From Methanoregula formicica SMSP (GTDB taxonomy: Archaea > Halobacteriota > Methanomicrobia > Methanomicrobiales > Methanospirillaceae): a stretch of 64,000 nt of DNA. Below are positions 38,221 through 47,072 of this stretch, in pieces. The stretch lies in assembly GCF_000327485.1 (NCBI RefSeq), contig NC_019943.1, forward strand, positions 496,001 through 560,000. Reading direction: 5' to 3'. Numbering within the stretch: the first letter of the stretch is position 1; each line of letters begins with the position of its first letter. Below the pieces are notes generated by a model. It was not told where the DNA came from. It ran no database searches and saw only the letters and a list, made by a program, of their open reading frames with translations. Both the position numbers and the translations under genes were made by a program.

Positions 38221-38724
38221 TCACGCCAGTTCCGGCACGCTGTCCACCCACTTCTCAACCTTCTTCCGGATCGCATCATCACTATAGGATGTCAGGGTCA
38301 TCCGGTCCCGGGCGATATTGAGGTAATAGAGTTCGTTGTTGGGGTCATGGCATTTCATCATAACACTGAAGAGGTCAGCGGCCGGGAGGTGTTTCACCTT
38401 TCCCCGGTGTGCCTCGCGATTTGCCATGTTCGCAATGACAGCAGAGATACCGGTTTCATACCCTTCCACGGAATCGTACATCTCAATTGTCGTCCCGATT
38501 CGTTTGCCCTTCCCGTTCCGGTACTCGAACTTTGCCGTATACATTTCACGGACTTTCTGGACGGGGGGATATGCCCTAAGGTGGGAATTATAGGACGTGC
38601 ATCCGAGCGGGTTCGTGTACACAAGGGAGCGGATGATGGCCGAAAAAGCGGCGATACCCGCGATGGGTGTCTTCAGCCTGCGGGAGGATTTTTTCGTATT
38701 GGGTCGCGGTCGGAAATCCGGCAT
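38221..38724 (-). CDS. Conserved protein of unknown function, intact paralog
   Basis: This 167-residue protein has a basic N-terminal part (MPDFRPRPNTKK), a middle hydrophobic segment and a C-terminal domain beginning MYTAKFEYRNGKGKRIGTTIEMYD and ending near WVDSVPELA. A broken copy lies at 47073-47605, related over the full length and in its upstream DNA. I do not recognise the family. A shorter protein starting at the Met at residue 61 is possible, but the N-terminal part is also conserved between the copies. Confidence 0.65.
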   Translation of the reverse strand: MPDFRPRPNTKKSSRRLKTPIAGIAAFSAIIRSLVYTNPLGCTSYNSHLRAYPPVQKVREMYTAKFEYRNGKGKRIGTTIEMYDSVEGYETGISAVIANMANREAHRGKVKHLPAADLFSVMMKCHDPNNELYYLNIARDRMTLTSYSDDAIRKKVEKWVDSVPELA

Positions 38725-39305
38725 ATGCTAAAGGAGAATGGCAGGGTCCGATAAAGCCTTGGTGGTGGGAGGGGGGGTCGGGCGGGGGCAATTCATTCAT
38801 TTTGCGATCGCGAGTGAAGGAATAAAAACCAGCCGGCTCACAATTTCAGATTACGGTATCGTACACGCTCCCGGCTTAATTTCGGAAATTTTTCCGATAT
38901 TTTGCAAAAAAAGCCATACTGGGCCCTGGAGTGATACCTCCACCAGCCTGTCCGGATCGTGTTTGCGAATGTATTTGTTGCATGCGATGAGTGACGCTGT
39001 TCTGCAAATGAAAAATCTGCCCCAGCCCGACCCCCTTTTCAGAGGAAGCTGAAAACGCCTTTATTTCCTGTGGAGATTATGACGAAAATAGGGGGGATTT
39101 TCCCTCCACTGGAAATAAAGGGGGGTCGGGCAGGGGATGAATGTTGTTTTTTTTGTGCGATGATCATGAGCGTTCTGTGGACGTAAGATATCATTGATCA
39201 AGGGACCGCCACCATGCTTAACTTCATGAAAAAATCCCATAAAGCCGGATATAAACAGGAAGGAATATCATAAAACAAGAATAAAAATGCCGGGCTGACA
39301 CCGCT
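38725..39305. other. 581-bp intergenic region with G-rich and inverted repeats
   Basis: No gene is supported. A run of four G-tracts (GGG-A-G7-TC-GGG-C-G5) occupies 38767-38788. The related motif GGGGGGTCGGGCAGGGG lies at 39120-39136, and its near-complement GCCCCAGCCCGACCCCC at about 39019-39035. Arms TTTATTTCCTGTGGA (39060-39074) and TCCACTGGAAATAAA (39105-39119) form an inverted repeat with one mismatch and a 30-base spacer. Confidence 0.6.
39060..39119. repeat. Inverted repeat, 15-bp arms
   Basis: The arms 39060-39074 and 39105-39119 pair at 14 of 15 positions across a 30-base loop. The C-rich and G-rich motifs lie outside the arms in inverted orientation, so the symmetry extends over roughly 39017-39136 with an extra segment on the left. 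It may be a terminator, a remnant of a mobile element, or a structured RNA. Confidence 0.6.
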
Positions 39306-40346
39306 ATGGCATCTCGAACCGTCCTGGCCCCCCTGTCCGGTATGCAAAGGATCCGCCACTTCCCGCTCTTTTTCATCGTCCCGGTCCTGCTCTGCCTTTC
39401 CGTGATCACCAATCCCCTGCACCCCCTGTACTACACGGGATTTTCCTTGGTATCATACGAGGGGCTGAACCTCTGGGTCTACCACCACGGGCCACTCTTC
39501 TGGATTGCCGTTGTGTACAGCTACGGGCTGTCATTTCTTGCTGTCCTCCTGATCCTGTCGCACATGTCCGAGACCGGGCGCTGCCACCACCGGCCGCTCA
39601 TCTGCCTGTTGTTTGCATCGCTTGCGCCGTTTATCGCAAACCTGATGTACGTGCTCAAGGTCCCGCCCAGCCCGTAACTCGACCTGACACTGCTTGCATT
39701 CATGGTTACGACCCTCCTCCTCATAGCCGGGCTCTTCCGGTACCTCTTCACCCGGGTGCCCGTTGCCTATGCACGGATCATGACGACAATGCGGGATGCT
39801 ATCATCATCACCTCGGGACCCTCCCGTGTCATCGATCTCAACCCGGCTGCAGAGAATGTCCTTGGGATTCCCCTCAGGGAAGCGATTGGTAAGGATATGG
39901 GGGTGCTTCTCCCGAATCTCCCGGAACCGCTTGCCGGCCCGGTGCTGCCCGAAGAAGGGGTACGGGCGGAATACCAGATTGCGGGCAAGGGTCCGATCCG
40001 GTATTTTGATATCATGGCATTACCTCTTGCCGAGGAAGGATCTGCATCCGATGGCAGTCTCTTTGTCCTGCGGGATATCACGGAGCGGAAAGAAGCCGAA
40101 CTGGCGCTTGCGGACGCAAACCGGAAGATCCGTCTCCTGACCAGCATTACGCGGCATGACATCCGCAACCAGCTCACGGGTCTCTCCGGCTACCTGGAGC
40201 TGAGCAGGGATTCCGTGGATAATCCCGTTGATATGACACGCTATGTGTCGCGGATGCAGATGGTTGCAAAGGCGATCGAGAACCAGATCGCCTTTACCCG
40301 GGACTACGAGAATCTGGGCGGCGGGCCCCCGTCGGGAGATCGGTGA
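39306..40346 (+). pseudogene. 7TM-PAS histidine kinase pseudogene
   Basis: Two frames in the same register are separated by a TAA at 39675-39677. The first (123 residues) has three or so membrane helices of a 7TM kinase sensor region (FWIAVVYSYGLSFLAVLLILS). The second continues with two more helices, a PAS domain (AIIITSGPSRVIDLNPAAENVLG, DITERKEAE) and the phosphoacceptor box SITRHDIRNQLTG. It then stops at YENLGGGPPSGDR, where the ATPase domain should begin. The first stop and the missing catalytic domain make a working kinase very unlikely. The 3' end overlaps a lipoprotein gene on the other strand. Confidence 0.8.
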
Positions 40347-40605
40347 GTATCCTGTCCTTCACGGTGGCAAACCCGATGGAGAGCCGAGTGATCTTCGTCC
40401 ACGGGATCCGGTCCTTCGCCGGCATGACAAGGGAATAGGTGTCGTCGTTCGGGTCCGGGAAGGGGTACCCGTAGGCAGCCATTACGCTGCCGGTCTGCGG
40501 GGATACAGGTACCGGCGTTTTGACCTCCGGGGCGTTGGCCTGGGTGCATCCTGCGGCGAGGAGGAGCATTGCCGCGATAACGAAGGCCGGAAGCATCAGT
40601 CTCAT
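40294..40605 (-). CDS. Small lipoprotein, C-terminus probably lost
   Basis: This 103-residue protein has a signal peptide MRLMLPAFVIAAMLLLAAGC with the lipobox LAAGC, then a short Pro/Val-rich linker and a segment containing PDPNDDTYSLVMPAKDR and ITRLSIGFATVKDR. The last dozen residues are encoded by DNA complementary to the end of the kinase pseudogene, so the original C-terminus seems to have been removed by the same deletion. The start ATG at 40605 was chosen for the signal peptide. Confidence 0.6.
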   Translation of the reverse strand: MRLMLPAFVIAAMLLLAAGCTQANAPEVKTPVPVSPQTGSVMAAYGYPFPDPNDDTYSLVMPAKDRIPWTKITRLSIGFATVKDRILTDLPTGARRPDSRSPG

Positions 40606-40845
40606 GCAGGATCCCTGTCTCCTGATCAGGTATTCCGGCGCAATCCATTTATAGCAGGCCTGCTCCGCACCTGAATCCTGCAGGCAGTCCCCGCAACCGG
40701 GTCGGTTTATCAAATCCTGCCATAAGGATGTATAACAGTATCGATAAACTGGATCGGCAGGGGTCCGGCACGGCCGGTTCCTCCCGGATCCCCCCCAAGG
40801 ACCCGACCAGAAAGGTTATCGAAGTTCCGTATCCACGGTGTAACC

Positions 40846-41772
40846 ATGGCAATGAGCACCGGCCGGTCTTCTGTTGCCGATCTGGTCAGGGCGTTTGCGA
40901 TCCTTCTTGTCATCAGTGTCCATATGCAGAATTTCCTGTCTGTACCGCTAAGAGCGGATCCTTTCGCCTTCGAGGTTCTCAAATTCATTGCCATCGCATG
41001 TTTCACAGCGGTATCTGGGTATGTTATCCATGCAGCAAACCGGAAAATCCGAAGTATTCCGGAAGCAGTGCACTTTTATAAGAAACGTAACGTGAGGGTA
41101 TACCCGCTGTACCTCGTTGCACTCGTACTCTTCTTCCTCGGTTTCCAGGTCGCGGGATTCTTTCCCCCGCTGCATCTCACCCCCGCGGACTGGATCGTTA
41201 ACGTCCTGTGTCTTCAGGTGATCCTCTCCCCCGCATTCGCCGAGCCGGTGTTCACCCTTTGGTTCATCGGGTTTATCATGGCAATGTACGCCATCTATCC
41301 TCTGCTCTCCGGTATTGCGGGGGTGTGGCAGAAGGTTGCGGCTGCTGCCGGAATCATCCTTGGTGCGGTCCTGTTCCATTACACGCTGGGTATCATTGAC
41401 TTCCGCTTCTTCCTGTATTACTTCTTTTTTATCGGTGGGATGATCGCCGCAGAATGCGGCAACCGGTTCACGTGTGGCGCGAGATACAGCCAGATCGTGC
41501 CAGGGAGCAGGCTGGCCCGGGCCGGCGGAGCAGTTGCTTACTCTTCGTATTGCGTCTTCCTGTTCCATATGCCGGTCTTCACCATTGCCGGTTCCCTGCT
41601 GTCTGCCAGTAGTATTTCAGGCAACCTTGGGGATGCAATAATCGTACTTCTGGTAATCCCCGCCATCTTCTTTTCCTGCTATCATGTCCAGCGGTCGTAC
41701 GACCGCCTTACCGGTGATTTGCAGGCGCGTTTGCGAAATGAAGAAACAGCAACTCCTGCAGGATTGTTGTGA
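40846..41772 (+). CDS. Acyltransferase 3 family membrane protein
   Basis: This 308-residue protein with about ten predicted helices has the family motif VADLVRAFAILLVISVHMQNF (the conserved Arg and His) at the N-terminus, and RNVRVYPLYLVALVLFF. Such enzymes move acyl groups onto surface carbohydrates or lipids at the membrane. It is not in an obvious operon, so the acceptor is unknown. Confidence 0.85.
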   Translation: MAMSTGRSSVADLVRAFAILLVISVHMQNFLSVPLRADPFAFEVLKFIAIACFTAVSGYVIHAANRKIRSIPEAVHFYKKRNVRVYPLYLVALVLFFLGFQVAGFFPPLHLTPADWIVNVLCLQVILSPAFAEPVFTLWFIGFIMAMYAIYPLLSGIAGVWQKVAAAAGIILGAVLFHYTLGIIDFRFFLYYFFFIGGMIAAECGNRFTCGARYSQIVPGSRLARAGGAVAYSSYCVFLFHMPVFTIAGSLLSASSISGNLGDAIIVLLVIPAIFFSCYHVQRSYDRLTGDLQARLRNEETATPAGLL

Positions 41773-41830
41773 CGGAAATCCCGAATAACGGACGGATGAC
41801 ATGGGATGAAAAAAGGGGCAGGGTGCACCC

Positions 41831-43303
41831 TTACCGCCGGCTGTACTTCCGGAACATGTAGTACACGATGCCCCCGATGAACACCAGCAGGACAACCCCC
41901 AGCACCGCCACGAGCGACTGCTCCTTCACCTGGATGCGGAAGTCGTCCTTTGCTTCCGTCTGGTCGGACGCCACCTTCACCGAGATCTTGTACTCGCTGG
42001 CCACGATGTTGCCCGGCGGGACGATCTTCAGGTTCACGTCCGCCGACTCCCCCGGGGCGATCCCGGCGATAGTCTCCGGGGTGACCTGGGCGTTCCACCC
42101 CTCCGGGGCCGAGACGGTGGTCTTCACGTTCGTAAGCGTGCCGGCATTACCGGCATTGGTCAGCCGGATCTTAAAGGAGAGGGACTCCCCCTTGTTCACG
42201 GGATACTGGTACTTCTCGGTATAGACTTTGATCTCGTAGTTGCCCTTGATCTTCGCGGTCAGGTTCTCCTGGTAGGTGTCCTGGGACGAGTCGATGACGA
42301 GCGGGACAGGGTAGTCGCCCACGGGCACGTCGTACGGCGGGATCGCCTCGGCCACGAGCGCCTTCTCCTCCCCGCTCTTGATGAAGATCTCGGAGATATC
42401 CGTGCCGGGTGCGGCCTTTGCCTCGTACCGCACGTACCAGCCCGGCGGGACGGTCCCGGTCCCGAGGCGGAAGGTATCGTCGCTCTTCCCGATGTTCCGG
42501 ATGGTCAGTTCGAAGCGGGGCTTCTTGTCGGCCGTGGTCGAAAGGACCGGGGAGTTCACCGTGACCTCGGCAGCAAAGGGGGCCTTCTCCAGCATCACGG
42601 TCCCGGCATCGGTGGTGATCCCGCCCTTGATCCGGACGTCCTTCTTCTCGACCTCCTTGTACCCGTCGCGCCCGATCTTCAGGGTATACCGCCCGGGTTC
42701 GACGTCGGCGGCCACCTTCCCGTCGGCCGTGCTCATCACCTGGTCGGCGATGGCGTGGTCCGCATCGCGCACGAGCGTCACCCTCGCCCCCTTGATCTTC
42801 TCCCCGTCCTTGTCCACGACGCTGAGCTTGAGGGTTCCCTTCTCCCCCGCGTGCGTCTCGGAGACAGTCACGTATACCCAGTACCACCCGTCCCCGATAT
42901 GGAGGCGGACGGAGTACTCGCCTTTCGGCGTGTCGGAGTTGGTCTCCACGGAGAGGGTGATGGTCTTCGACCCCCCGGACGGGAGGGAGAGCTTGTTGAT
43001 CTCGGTATCCCCGTCCATGAACCGGATCTCCCAGTCGTACTTCACCGTATCGAAGGACTCGTACCAGAGCTTCTTGTTGTTGTCCATGCCGGTGTTCGTC
43101 ACTTTCAGGCTGAAGGTGGCCGTCTCCCCGGCCTCGACGATCTGGCCCGGGAGATCGCAGGAGACTGTGACGTAGGTGTCCTTCGACGAGGTAAAGTCGG
43201 CGGCCGCTGGCTGGGGGAGGACGATACAGAGGATCGCAGCGCCGATAAGACCGGCGAGAAGGAGGGGCCCCCCGGCCCCCTTCATCACGGCTCTCGTTGT
43301 CAT
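41831..43303 (-). CDS. Exported NEW3/carboxypeptidase-regulatory-like protein with C-terminal anchor
   Basis: This 490-residue protein has a signal peptide, Ig-like NEW3 domains (ETATFSLKVTNTG, RFELTIRNIGKSDDTF, SFKIRLTNAGNAG), a carboxypeptidase-regulatory-like repeat (KGARVTLVRDADH, GRYTLKIGRDGYKEVEKKDV) and a C-terminal helix (VAVLGVVLLVFIGGIVYYMF) before basic residues. It overlaps the permease gene by ATGA. By position it is the extracytoplasmic component of the ABC system; NosD-like in place but not in fold. Confidence 0.78.
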   Translation of the reverse strand: MTTRAVMKGAGGPLLLAGLIGAAILCIVLPQPAAADFTSSKDTYVTVSCDLPGQIVEAGETATFSLKVTNTGMDNNKKLWYESFDTVKYDWEIRFMDGDTEINKLSLPSGGSKTITLSVETNSDTPKGEYSVRLHIGDGWYWVYVTVSETHAGEKGTLKLSVVDKDGEKIKGARVTLVRDADHAIADQVMSTADGKVAADVEPGRYTLKIGRDGYKEVEKKDVRIKGGITTDAGTVMLEKAPFAAEVTVNSPVLSTTADKKPRFELTIRNIGKSDDTFRLGTGTVPPGWYVRYEAKAAPGTDISEIFIKSGEEKALVAEAIPPYDVPVGDYPVPLVIDSSQDTYQENLTAKIKGNYEIKVYTEKYQYPVNKGESLSFKIRLTNAGNAGTLTNVKTTVSAPEGWNAQVTPETIAGIAPGESADVNLKIVPPGNIVASEYKISVKVASDQTEAKDDFRIQVKEQSLVAVLGVVLLVFIGGIVYYMFRKYSRR

Positions 43304-44424
43304 CGGACATCCAGCCGCATGAACCGCAGGTACGCCAGGCCGAAGAATACTGCCGGGAAGAGCAGGAGGGCCACGATATTGGCGAGGATCTTCCCGAAGA
43401 TATCCTCAACCGCCGGCCCGTTGCCTACGGACGCTACGGTGAACGAGGTGGCCACGCCGCTCCTGGTGGAGAGCAGGATATCCGGGGTCATGGTGGTGGT
43501 GGACGTGAGCGCGGAGGTGACCGCCTGGTAGTCCATCGTGGGGGAGAAGAGGGCGCAGGTGTCTCTCACCATCTGCCGCTTCTCCCAGTAGGCCTGGACG
43601 CGCTCGTTGTACTCGTCCCAGGCCCGGTTGCTGCCCGCGTTGGGGATGGAGTCCAAGACAACGCCAAACGATCCGTCGGTCACGTTGGTGGCGGCCGGCC
43701 GCTGCATCTGGTCGAGGAGCTCCTGCGGGAGCTCGGGCTGGCTGCCGACCACGTTCTCCATCACGGTGTCGTTGGCGAGCGTCGGGACGAGGACCGAGAG
43801 GAGGATGAAGACGATGATGGTGTAGATGAGGGCCGGCCCGCTCTCGTCCATCGCGGTCGACATGAAGAGGGCGATGGCGAAGTACGAGAAGATCAACAGG
43901 AACGAGACTGCCGCAAAGATGCCGATGAGGACCAGTTCGCTCCCGTCCGGCACGATCCCGTAGATGAGGAGGGTGGCAAGCGCAATGAAGAGCACCACGA
44001 AGAGCGCCCCGGCAAGGGCTGCGATGCCGCCCAGCGCCTTGCCGTTGATCACCTCGTCGCGGTACACCGGGTGCGAGAGGAGGATCTTTAGGGATTTGCT
44101 CTCCTTCTCCTTCGATACGAGGTCGAAACCCATCGCGATCCCGAGGATGGCCCCGACGAAGACGAGGTACGTGGCCACCGATGCGAAGACCGAGAGGATG
44201 GACGGCTTCTGGGCTATGTAGCTGGAGAGCGGGGAGTCGATGGTGGACTGGTGCTTGTTGTAACTGTCCAGCGCCTTGTTGTACTCGGTGATCCCGCCGA
44301 TCATACCGACGATGGCGATGACGAGGAGGATCCCGAAGATGAGGAGGAACTTGCGGCTCTTCAGGTGGTCGAAGAGCTCCTTTTTTGCAACCGTAGCAAG
44401 CCTGCCCTGCGCCATCGCCCTCAC
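43300..44424 (-). CDS. ABC-2 type permease (NosY-like)
   Basis: This 374-residue protein has an N-terminal helix after KKELFDHLKSRKFLLIFGILLV, a large extracytoplasmic loop and five C-terminal helices, with EKESKSLKILLSHPVYRDEVINGKALGG, the ABC-2/NosY signature. The start is GTG at 44424, overlapping the ATPase stop as GTGA; the ATG at 44415 is an alternative. Confidence 0.88.
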   Translation of the reverse strand: MRAMAQGRLATVAKKELFDHLKSRKFLLIFGILLVIAIVGMIGGITEYNKALDSYNKHQSTIDSPLSSYIAQKPSILSVFASVATYLVFVGAILGIAMGFDLVSKEKESKSLKILLSHPVYRDEVINGKALGGIAALAGALFVVLFIALATLLIYGIVPDGSELVLIGIFAAVSFLLIFSYFAIALFMSTAMDESGPALIYTIIVFILLSVLVPTLANDTVMENVVGSQPELPQELLDQMQRPAATNVTDGSFGVVLDSIPNAGSNRAWDEYNERVQAYWEKRQMVRDTCALFSPTMDYQAVTSALTSTTTMTPDILLSTRSGVATSFTVASVGNGPAVEDIFGKILANIVALLLFPAVFFGLAYLRFMRLDVR

Positions 44425-45338
44425 CCCGCCACCCGGTAGTAGGAGAGGAAGGTCTCTTCAAGGGTCATGCCTTCGCAGGAGAGGCCCCGGATCCGGACAT
44501 TGTGGAGCGCAAGCATCTCGGCCACCGCATCGCGGATGTCGGAGCGGGCACGGATCACGGCCCCGCACCGGTCGGCCTCGTACCCTACATCGACGATGTC
44601 CGGGTGCGAGAACTCCGGCATCGGGTCGCGGGTCTCGATATGGAGGGTCACCGGTTCCCCGGCTTTTCCGGCAAGGTCGGCTGCCAGGTCCTTCCAGGAG
44701 CCCTGCGCCACGAGCCGGCCGGCCGAGAGGATCCCGACCATGGTGCTGACCCGGCTCACCTCTTCGAGGATATGGGAGGAGACGACAACGGTGGTCCCGG
44801 CCCGGGCAATGCCGGTGACGATCTTCCGGTAATCGGCAACGCCCCGGGGGTCGAGGTTTGCGGTCGGCTCATCGAGGATGATCATCTTCGGGTCGTTGAG
44901 GAGGGCCTTTGCGAGGCCGAGGCGCTGGCGCATCCCCTTGGAGTAGCCGCCGACCGTCTTGGCGACGCCGGCAAGGCCGACGAGATCCAGGAGTTCTTCG
45001 ATACGCTCTCGGCAGGTCCGGTGGTCCATGCCGTACAGGGCCCCGAAGTAGGCGAGGTTCTCTTCGGCACTGAGCGTTGCATAGAACCCCACGTCCTCGG
45101 GCATGTACCCGACCTGCTGCTTCACGGCAATGGGATCTCGGACCGTGTCGAGGCCGTTGATCAGGCACCGACCCCCGGTCGGTTCGATGAGGCCGACCAG
45201 CATCAGGATGGTCGTGCTCTTCCCGGCGCCATTGGGGCCCAAAAGGCCGAAGATCTCCCCGTCGGGGATATCCGCAGTCAGGTCGTCGACCGCACGGATT
45301 TTGTCATATACTTTTGTCAGGTGTTCGAGTTGAATCAT
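44421..45338 (-). CDS. ABC transporter ATPase (CcmA/NosF/DrrA type)
   Basis: This 305-residue protein has Walker A GPNGAGKSTT, Q-loop YMPEDVGFYATLSAEENLAYF, signature YSKGMRQRLGLAKALL (LSGGQ variant), Walker B MIILDEPTANLDP and switch His VVVSSHILEEV. An ~80-residue C-terminal extension follows the nucleotide-binding domain. The start is ATG at 45338; the frame is open upstream to 45419 without homology. It is the first gene of the three-gene ABC operon. Confidence 0.92.
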   Translation of the reverse strand: MIQLEHLTKVYDKIRAVDDLTADIPDGEIFGLLGPNGAGKSTTILMLVGLIEPTGGRCLINGLDTVRDPIAVKQQVGYMPEDVGFYATLSAEENLAYFGALYGMDHRTCRERIEELLDLVGLAGVAKTVGGYSKGMRQRLGLAKALLNDPKMIILDEPTANLDPRGVADYRKIVTGIARAGTTVVVSSHILEEVSRVSTMVGILSAGRLVAQGSWKDLAADLAGKAGEPVTLHIETRDPMPEFSHPDIVDVGYEADRCGAVIRARSDIRDAVAEMLALHNVRIRGLSCEGMTLEETFLSYYRVAG

Positions 45339-45562
45339 GGTATGCACCCCGACCGGGGCATGTCCCGGCCGAACGGATGCCCCAAGGCTCGACCCCTGTA
45401 TAAAAAGGAGTTCTCGCACAAGCCTCTACCGGTCGGGCCACAGGAAGAGGGGTGTGCCGGAACGCTCAAATACCGGGTCCGGCCCGCGCTGGCCCGGGCC
45501 CTGCGGTTTTCCGGTTTTTCACCCACGCCCGCACGAAAAAACGTGTAGACAGTTGTGCCAGA

Positions 45563-45574
45563 TACCTTATTTAT
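45563..45574 (+). promoter_or_regulatory. TATA-type promoter for the exported protein/regulator pair
   Basis: TACCTTATTTAT at 45563-45574 lies about 23 bases before the ATG at 45597, fitting a leaderless archaeal transcript. Inference from spacing and AT content. Confidence 0.45.
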
Positions 45575-45596
45575 CCCCAAAACCGGATATTTTATT

Positions 45597-46274
45597 ATGA
45601 ATTTCCGGTTCATGGCAGGGATCTGCCTCCTCATTCTGGCAGCTGCCGCCCTTCCGGCATCCGCGTTGTCAGGAGAGGTCTCCATTCCTGTCATGTCAAA
45701 TCAGAAGAGCGGAACAGTTTGGGTCACCCTCACCAACATCTCCGGTCCCGGACAGGAAGGGCCGGTGGAGGTCGCGTACGCGATAGGGAATGTCTCCGAG
45801 ATCAACCGGGCATTCGTTACAGAAGATCCCCTGAGCGGTGTCGTAACCGTTACGGTGAACGCGAGCTCTCCGTACATGTACACCCTTACCAACAGGGAAC
45901 CTGAAGGAAATGAATCGTACGCGATCAACAGCATTGCGGTCGCGCAGGAGAGTGCCCCCCTCCTCACCAACCACCAGTCGTTTGCCGTAGTTCCCGCAAC
46001 GGCTAATTATTATGCGGATACCGTGCCGGAGGGCAAGCAGCACGAGTGGATCGACCTTGACTGGAGGGATAAGAACAAGGATCTCGGGCTCACGGTCTTC
46101 GCCCCGGACGCGACCCTCGGGCCCTACACCGACACCTCGGACGGCCGGAAAGACGGGCGGATCTTCCTCGACATCGCCAGCCGGCTGAACGTGACCGCCG
46201 GCACCTGGTTCTTCCGGGTCCAGAACAGCCGCGAGGACTACACCCCGTATACCCTGAACACCTATTCCGCATGA
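45597..46274 (+). CDS. Exported protein of unknown function, pre-peptidase-like
   Basis: This 225-residue protein has a signal peptide (FMAGICLLILAAAALPASA) and an all-beta mature part with several N-x-S/T sites and a C-terminal domain (HEWIDLDWRDKNKDLGLTVFAPDA, ...TAGTWFFRVQN) resembling bacterial pre-peptidase C-terminal domains. It is followed after 7 bp by a membrane-anchored regulator and is divergent from the ABC operon. It may be an extracytoplasmic partner or ligand of that regulator. Confidence 0.65.
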   Translation: MNFRFMAGICLLILAAAALPASALSGEVSIPVMSNQKSGTVWVTLTNISGPGQEGPVEVAYAIGNVSEINRAFVTEDPLSGVVTVTVNASSPYMYTLTNREPEGNESYAINSIAVAQESAPLLTNHQSFAVVPATANYYADTVPEGKQHEWIDLDWRDKNKDLGLTVFAPDATLGPYTDTSDGRKDGRIFLDIASRLNVTAGTWFFRVQNSREDYTPYTLNTYSA

Positions 46275-46281
46275 GGTACCC

Positions 46282-47058
46282 ATGAGACCTGTCGCCGTCC
46301 GCTTCCTCCTTTCGGCCCTCCTCCTCGCGGTTCTCGCCGCTCCCCTGGTGTCGGCCCAGGAGTATACCGTGACGTCGGGATACGACAGCCCGGTTCCGGT
46401 GGACGCTGCGGCGCGGGTGCCGGCGCCGGTCGGGTTCTTTGCCCTGCCGCTCTGGGTGCTGATCGCCCATTTCTTCCTCTTCCCCCCGGAAGTTTTCCTG
46501 GCGATCAAACTCTGGGCCGCGCTGGGGATCCGGCGGGTCTTCGGGGGAAACGTCCTCGACCAGGGCCTCCGCGCCCGGATCTTCGAGCACATCTGCCACA
46601 ACCCGGGGATTCACCTACGGGGCCTTGCGGCCGAGATGGACCTGAAGATGGGCACCCTCCGGTACCACCTGGGCATGCTGCAGAACACCCACAAGATCGC
46701 CGTGAGTGGCGATGCGGCCTCGGTCCGGTACTACGAGAACAGCGGGACGTACAGCGCTGACGAGCAGCTGATCCTCAAGCACCTCCGGAACGAGACCACG
46801 AAGATCCTCCTCCGCGTGCTGGTCGAGCGGCCGCTGGCCACCCGGCAGGACCTGGCCGATGCGGCGGGGATCTCCGGCCCGTCGGTCTCGTGGCACATGA
46901 AGCGCCTGCAAAAAGACCGGATTGTCCATGCCCGCCATGAGGGGCGGACCTCCGTGTACGAGATACCGACACCGGTGGCGGGATATATTATGCGGGCCGT
47001 CCAGGTTCCTGCCACGGTCCCGCTGGGCGAATGCCCGGGCGCAACCGGGCACGCGTAA
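46282..47058 (+). CDS. Membrane-anchored double winged-helix regulator
   Basis: This 258-residue protein has a signal-like N-terminus and a second hydrophobic helix (FALPLWVLIAHFFLFPPEVFLAI) before two winged helices. The first is at about 95-145 (IFEHICHNPGIHLRGLAAEMDLKMGTLRYHLGML). The second is at about 165-225 (LATRQDLADAAGISGPSVSWHMKRLQKDRIV). With the cytoplasmic DNA-binding part tethered to the membrane, it can couple an outside signal to transcription. Likely targets are its own operon and the divergent ABC genes. Confidence 0.82.
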   Translation: MRPVAVRFLLSALLLAVLAAPLVSAQEYTVTSGYDSPVPVDAAARVPAPVGFFALPLWVLIAHFFLFPPEVFLAIKLWAALGIRRVFGGNVLDQGLRARIFEHICHNPGIHLRGLAAEMDLKMGTLRYHLGMLQNTHKIAVSGDAASVRYYENSGTYSADEQLILKHLRNETTKILLRVLVERPLATRQDLADAAGISGPSVSWHMKRLQKDRIVHARHEGRTSVYEIPTPVAGYIMRAVQVPATVPLGECPGATGHA

Positions 47059-47072
47059 GCGTCCCCCCCCTC

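Noticed and set aside
39675-39677. TAA in the 7TM kinase as a recoded codon
   Set aside because: Pyrrolysine uses TAG and selenocysteine TGA; no known system recodes TAA here, and the gene also lacks its ATPase domain.
42171-43409. 412-codon frame opposite the permease/NEW3 genes
   Set aside because: Arg/Gly/Asp-rich, low-complexity translation typical of an out-of-frame reading of a GC-rich gene.
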